Shown here one piece after another: positions 62,027-64,000 of a stretch of 64,000 bases of DNA (its first letter is position 1; each line of letters starts with the position of its first letter). The stretch is from the NCBI RefSeq assembly GCF_029223885.1, contig NZ_CP119411.1:39270-103269 (forward strand). The letters are read 5' to 3'. Below the pieces are notes generated by a model. It made no database searches. It saw nothing but the letters and a program-made list of their open reading frames with translations, and had not been told where the DNA came from. The DNA is from Pararhizobium gei. GTDB lineage: Bacteria > Pseudomonadota > Alphaproteobacteria > Rhizobiales > Rhizobiaceae. A program made the position numbers and the translations under genes.

Positions 62027-62892
62027 GATCCTACGCAATGCCTGCAATCATTGCGGGCGCCCTGTTCATGGCCGGAAATTCTTTCGTCGCCGCCATGGAC
62101 GGCGTCATCGTGCGGCTGATCGCAGGCGAAGTGCATCCGCTCGGCATCGTCTTCTTTCGAAATCTTTTCAGCCTGATTGCGATCTATGCGATCTTCCCGC
62201 GCAGCAAACTCTACAGCGACACCAATACCTTTTTCTGGGTGCACGCGGTTCGCGCTCTGATCAAGCTTCTGGCATTGGTGGCGGGCTTCATGGCGGTCAT
62301 GCAGATGCCACTCGCCTCCGCGACTGCCATTGCCTTCACCATGCCGCTTTTCGTGATGCTGGGATCAGTATTCTTACTTGGCGAGAAATTCTATGCCGCC
62401 CGTGTCGCAGCCTTGATACTCGGTTTCGCCGGCGTGATGATCGTGCTGCAGCCGGGCGCGGCCACATTGAACGCCGGCGCTACCTGGGCTCTTGCCGGCG
62501 CGATCGGGTTGGCGGCAGTAGCGCTTTTGATGAAGGTCTCGGCAGGCCGCGAGGATCCTCTCCGGATCGCCTGGCTCAATCTCATCATCACCGTTCCGGT
62601 CGCCCTGCTGATGACACTCCCGGTCTGGCAGACACCGTCGCTTTACGCCCTGTCTCTCATGGCCTTTCAGGGTGTCGGCGGCCTGATGGCGCAGCTTGCC
62701 TTTGCCCGCGCGATGAAACTCGCCGACGCCTCACTTCTCGTCGTGGTCGATTTCATCCGTTTGCCGCTGGCGCTGGTCTTCGGTCTGGCCCTGTTCGGCG
62801 AACCTATCCGCCTTTCAGTCGTCATCGGCGGCATCGTGATTCTCCTCGCCATCCTGATGCTCTTTCATAGAGAGCAGCGACGGGATGCCTAA
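62023..62892 (+). CDS. DMT-superfamily (EamA) transporter
   Basis: Two hundred and eighty-nine residues with ten predicted helices in two EamA repeats (IIAGALFMAGNSFVAAMDGV, LASATAIAFTMPLFVMLGSV, ALAGAIGLAAVALLMKVSAG, RLPLALVFGLALFGEPIRLS). The start overlaps the ATPase stop as ATGA; an ATG at 62038 is an alternative. It probably exports a metabolite or byproduct of the imported compound; the direction and substrate are not shown by sequence. Confidence 0.9.
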   Translation: MRSYAMPAIIAGALFMAGNSFVAAMDGVIVRLIAGEVHPLGIVFFRNLFSLIAIYAIFPRSKLYSDTNTFFWVHAVRALIKLLALVAGFMAVMQMPLASATAIAFTMPLFVMLGSVFLLGEKFYAARVAALILGFAGVMIVLQPGAATLNAGATWALAGAIGLAAVALLMKVSAGREDPLRIAWLNLIITVPVALLMTLPVWQTPSLYALSLMAFQGVGGLMAQLAFARAMKLADASLLVVVDFIRLPLALVFGLALFGEPIRLSVVIGGIVILLAILMLFHREQRRDA

Positions 62893-62993
62893 ATGGTAAT
62901 TTCGTTAATTCGTCTTTGCGGACGAGCCAACATCTCTGGCCTTGAACCAGCGCGAACCACCGACGCGTTGATTCTCAGCATCGAGAACAAAGC

Positions 62994-63286
62994 CTAGCTC
63001 GTTGGCAAATTGTCTGGCCATTCCTGCGCGCCATGGAGAACGCGAAGAATACGAACCGCTGTTTCGGTAATTGCTTACACCGCGACGTACGGCGTGCCAT
63101 CAATTACCAGTTCGCAGGTGCCAGCATTCTGCCAACACGACCGCTCGCTGGAAAATCTACCAACCGACGGACGGCAGCAACGATCCGTTCGTCGACCAGA
63201 ATGGCGGCTGACGAATTTTCTGCTTCTATATATGTGAAGATGGCGTCGCGATCCGATAACGCGAACGCGGACCAGGTAGGCATCAC
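62994..63286 (-). pseudogene. ParE/RelE-type toxin, frameshifted with a nonsense codon
   Basis: The first frame reads WSAFALSDRDAIFTYIEAEN, LVDERIVAAVRRLVDF and PASGRVGR. A single missing base near 63140 then sends it to a TAA. The other frame continues AGTCELVIDGTPYVAV, meets TAA, and reads on as AITETAVRILRVLHGAQEWP to a TAG at 62994. Rejoined, it is a normal ParE-length toxin. Two lesions make it inactive while the upstream antitoxin is open. Bases 62893-62993 hold no gene. Confidence 0.8.
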
Positions 63287-63591
63287 GATTTGGGAGCACC
63301 TGCGTTAAGGCGGGCTGCCGCTCTGCGTTCAGCAAAATGTGCCTCGACTTCATCATCCGAGACGTCCGGTCTAGTATCGTTCAGCGCTTCAAGCACCTTG
63401 GTGCGAAACCAAGCGTCATGGGCCTCGTTGCCTGAAAAAAGCTCCAGCGGAAGCGCGCCCTCGTTGGCCGTGCGGGTTAGTAAGATACGAACCGCGTCCG
63501 ATACCGTAAGCCCCATATTTCCAAGCACTGCGGAGGCACGATCCCGAACCTCGGCGTCAATACGAGTTTGTATCAGTGCATTTGCAGCCAT
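63283..63591 (-). CDS. RelB/DinJ-type antitoxin
   Basis: One hundred and two residues: ribbon-helix-helix start (ALIQTRIDAEVRDRASAVLG, MGLTVSDAVRILLTRTANEG, ALPLELF) followed by a toxin-binding tail (WFRTKVLEALNDTRPDVSDD, EVEAHFAERRAA). It overlaps the toxin start by ATGA. With the toxin broken it may persist as a stand-alone regulator or as an anti-addiction protein. Confidence 0.88.
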   Translation of the reverse strand: MAANALIQTRIDAEVRDRASAVLGNMGLTVSDAVRILLTRTANEGALPLELFSGNEAHDAWFRTKVLEALNDTRPDVSDDEVEAHFAERRAAARLNAGAPKS

Positions 63592-63805
63592 AGCGATCTC
63601 TACGTTTCGGTGAGATGGTAATGCAAATGAATGACCGCCTTCGCCCGTTCTCCCGTCCTCCAGTTGCTCTTAAATATATCTGAACCGACGAGCGCAATCT
63701 CAATCGTGCGGGATAACGCCTATTTATGGAACTCTCCGAAATATAGCGGCTATGGACGCGGTAGTTGCGGACAACTATTCACCTCGCACACTTTGAGCAT
63801 AGCCC
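63592..63805. other. Gap without recognisable gene
   Basis: Bases 63592-63805 are of lower GC than the genes around them; I see no coding frame, repeat or terminator worth naming. Confidence 0.5.
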
Positions 63806-64000
63806 CTAGAATTTGTAGATCAGCAATGACGCTATCCCGCCCACGGCTATGATGACAAGTGTCGGAATGCGAGGGAGGAAATTGAGGACGGCGGCTGCGG
63901 CGATGGCGATTGTCGCAGCTTGCCATTTTCCCATCAAGCCGAAAATGGACATCACTCCTGCGATGATCAGGCCGGTCCCGACAGGAGCGAGACCCTCGCG
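63806..64000 (-). CDS. Chromate transporter-like (ChrA) protein, C-terminal end, cut by window
   Basis: Sixty-four codons in one frame from the right edge to the TAG at 63806-63808. They read REGLAPVGTGLIIAGVMSIF, then AATIAIAAAAVLNFLPRIPT and LVIIAVGGIASLLIYKF. The RxGLAPVxxGL start and the pair of terminal helices match the C-terminal end of a CHR domain, which effluxes chromate. The rest lies outside the window, so intactness is not known. Confidence 0.65.
   Translation of the reverse strand, partial: REGLAPVGTGLIIAGVMSIFGLMGKWQAATIAIAAAAVLNFLPRIPTLVIIAVGGIASLLIYKF

Noticed and set aside
1-64000. CRISPR array, tRNA or rRNA genes
   Set aside because: No regularly spaced repeats, no cloverleaf-like or ribosomal sequence was recognised on either strand by eye.

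Overview
The window reads as an accessory replicon or genomic island of a Rhizobiaceae-type alphaproteobacterium (Rhizobium/Agrobacterium/Ensifer kind). The GC content is high, ABC transporters and GntR/FCD, AraC and LuxR regulators are abundant, ATGA-type overlaps are common, and there are a 5-aminolevulinate synthase (HemA) remnant, a RepB plasmid-partition remnant and a toxin-antitoxin pair of rhizobial type. No rRNA, tRNA or CRISPR array was seen.

Layout. 0-6 kb: a polyamine-type ABC importer (minus strand, permease cut by the window edge) diverges from a GntR regulator, a UGT-like glycosyltransferase and a betaine-aldehyde-type dehydrogenase. 6-7.2 kb: IS630 and RepB debris. 7.2-13.4 kb: a signalling block with a periplasmic molybdopterin-domain-like protein, a hybrid histidine kinase, an HD-GYP response regulator, a soluble PAS chemoreceptor ending in a CheR-docking-like tail, and a small unknown gene. 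13.5-13.9 kb: an internally deleted hemA. 14-19.8 kb: a LuxR regulator, an AraC regulator, RidA, a TfdB-like flavin hydroxylase, a secreted alpha/beta hydrolase and a second AraC regulator, with a strong inverted repeat in the divergent promoter. 20-23.4 kb: mobile debris holding an intact PemK/Phd-type toxin-antitoxin pair, a doubly frameshifted integrase, a broken ECF sigma/anti-sigma/metal-sensor operon and a broken IS6 transposase.

23.4-33.4 kb: a coherent catabolic regulon. A FadR/FCD repressor faces an operon of DUF1185, alpha/beta hydrolase, flavin reductase, luciferase-like monooxygenase, aldehyde dehydrogenase and NIPSNAP, followed by a complete polyamine-type importer. This looks like uptake and flavin-dependent oxidative opening of an unidentified, probably nitrogen-containing, compound. 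33.5-34.8 kb: debris (IS701, a LuxR tail, a DUF1194 fragment).

34.8-49.8 kb: two organosulfur-type units. The first has a cupin and a peroxiredoxin-like gene diverging from a DszC/SfnC-like monooxygenase, an SsuD-like monooxygenase, a sulfonate-type ABC importer and copper genes (YcnI, CopC-CopD). The second has an NtaA/DmoA-type monooxygenase, another sulfonate-type importer, and a fumarate/APS-reductase-like flavoprotein coupled to a two-cluster ferredoxin. 49.8-50.3 kb is an IS481 remnant.

50.4-62.9 kb: a sugar-acid-type regulon with a KGSA-type dehydrogenase, a 2-hydroxyacid dehydrogenase, an RraA-family protein, an IlvD/Edd dehydratase and a GntR/FCD regulator on the minus strand, then a family-5 (oligopeptide-type) ABC importer and a DMT exporter on the plus strand. 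A near-identical TAATGCATTA-centred palindrome lies in front of the dehydratase operon, the regulator and the importer, tying the three together. 63-64 kb: an antitoxin with a broken ParE toxin, and the 3' end of a chromate-transporter-like gene.

No radically new defence or mobile system is evident. The best candidates for undescribed biology are the 24-33 kb flavin-monooxygenase pathway, the flavoprotein/ferredoxin sulfur unit at 43.8-49.8 kb, and the palindrome-linked sugar-acid regulon at 50-63 kb.
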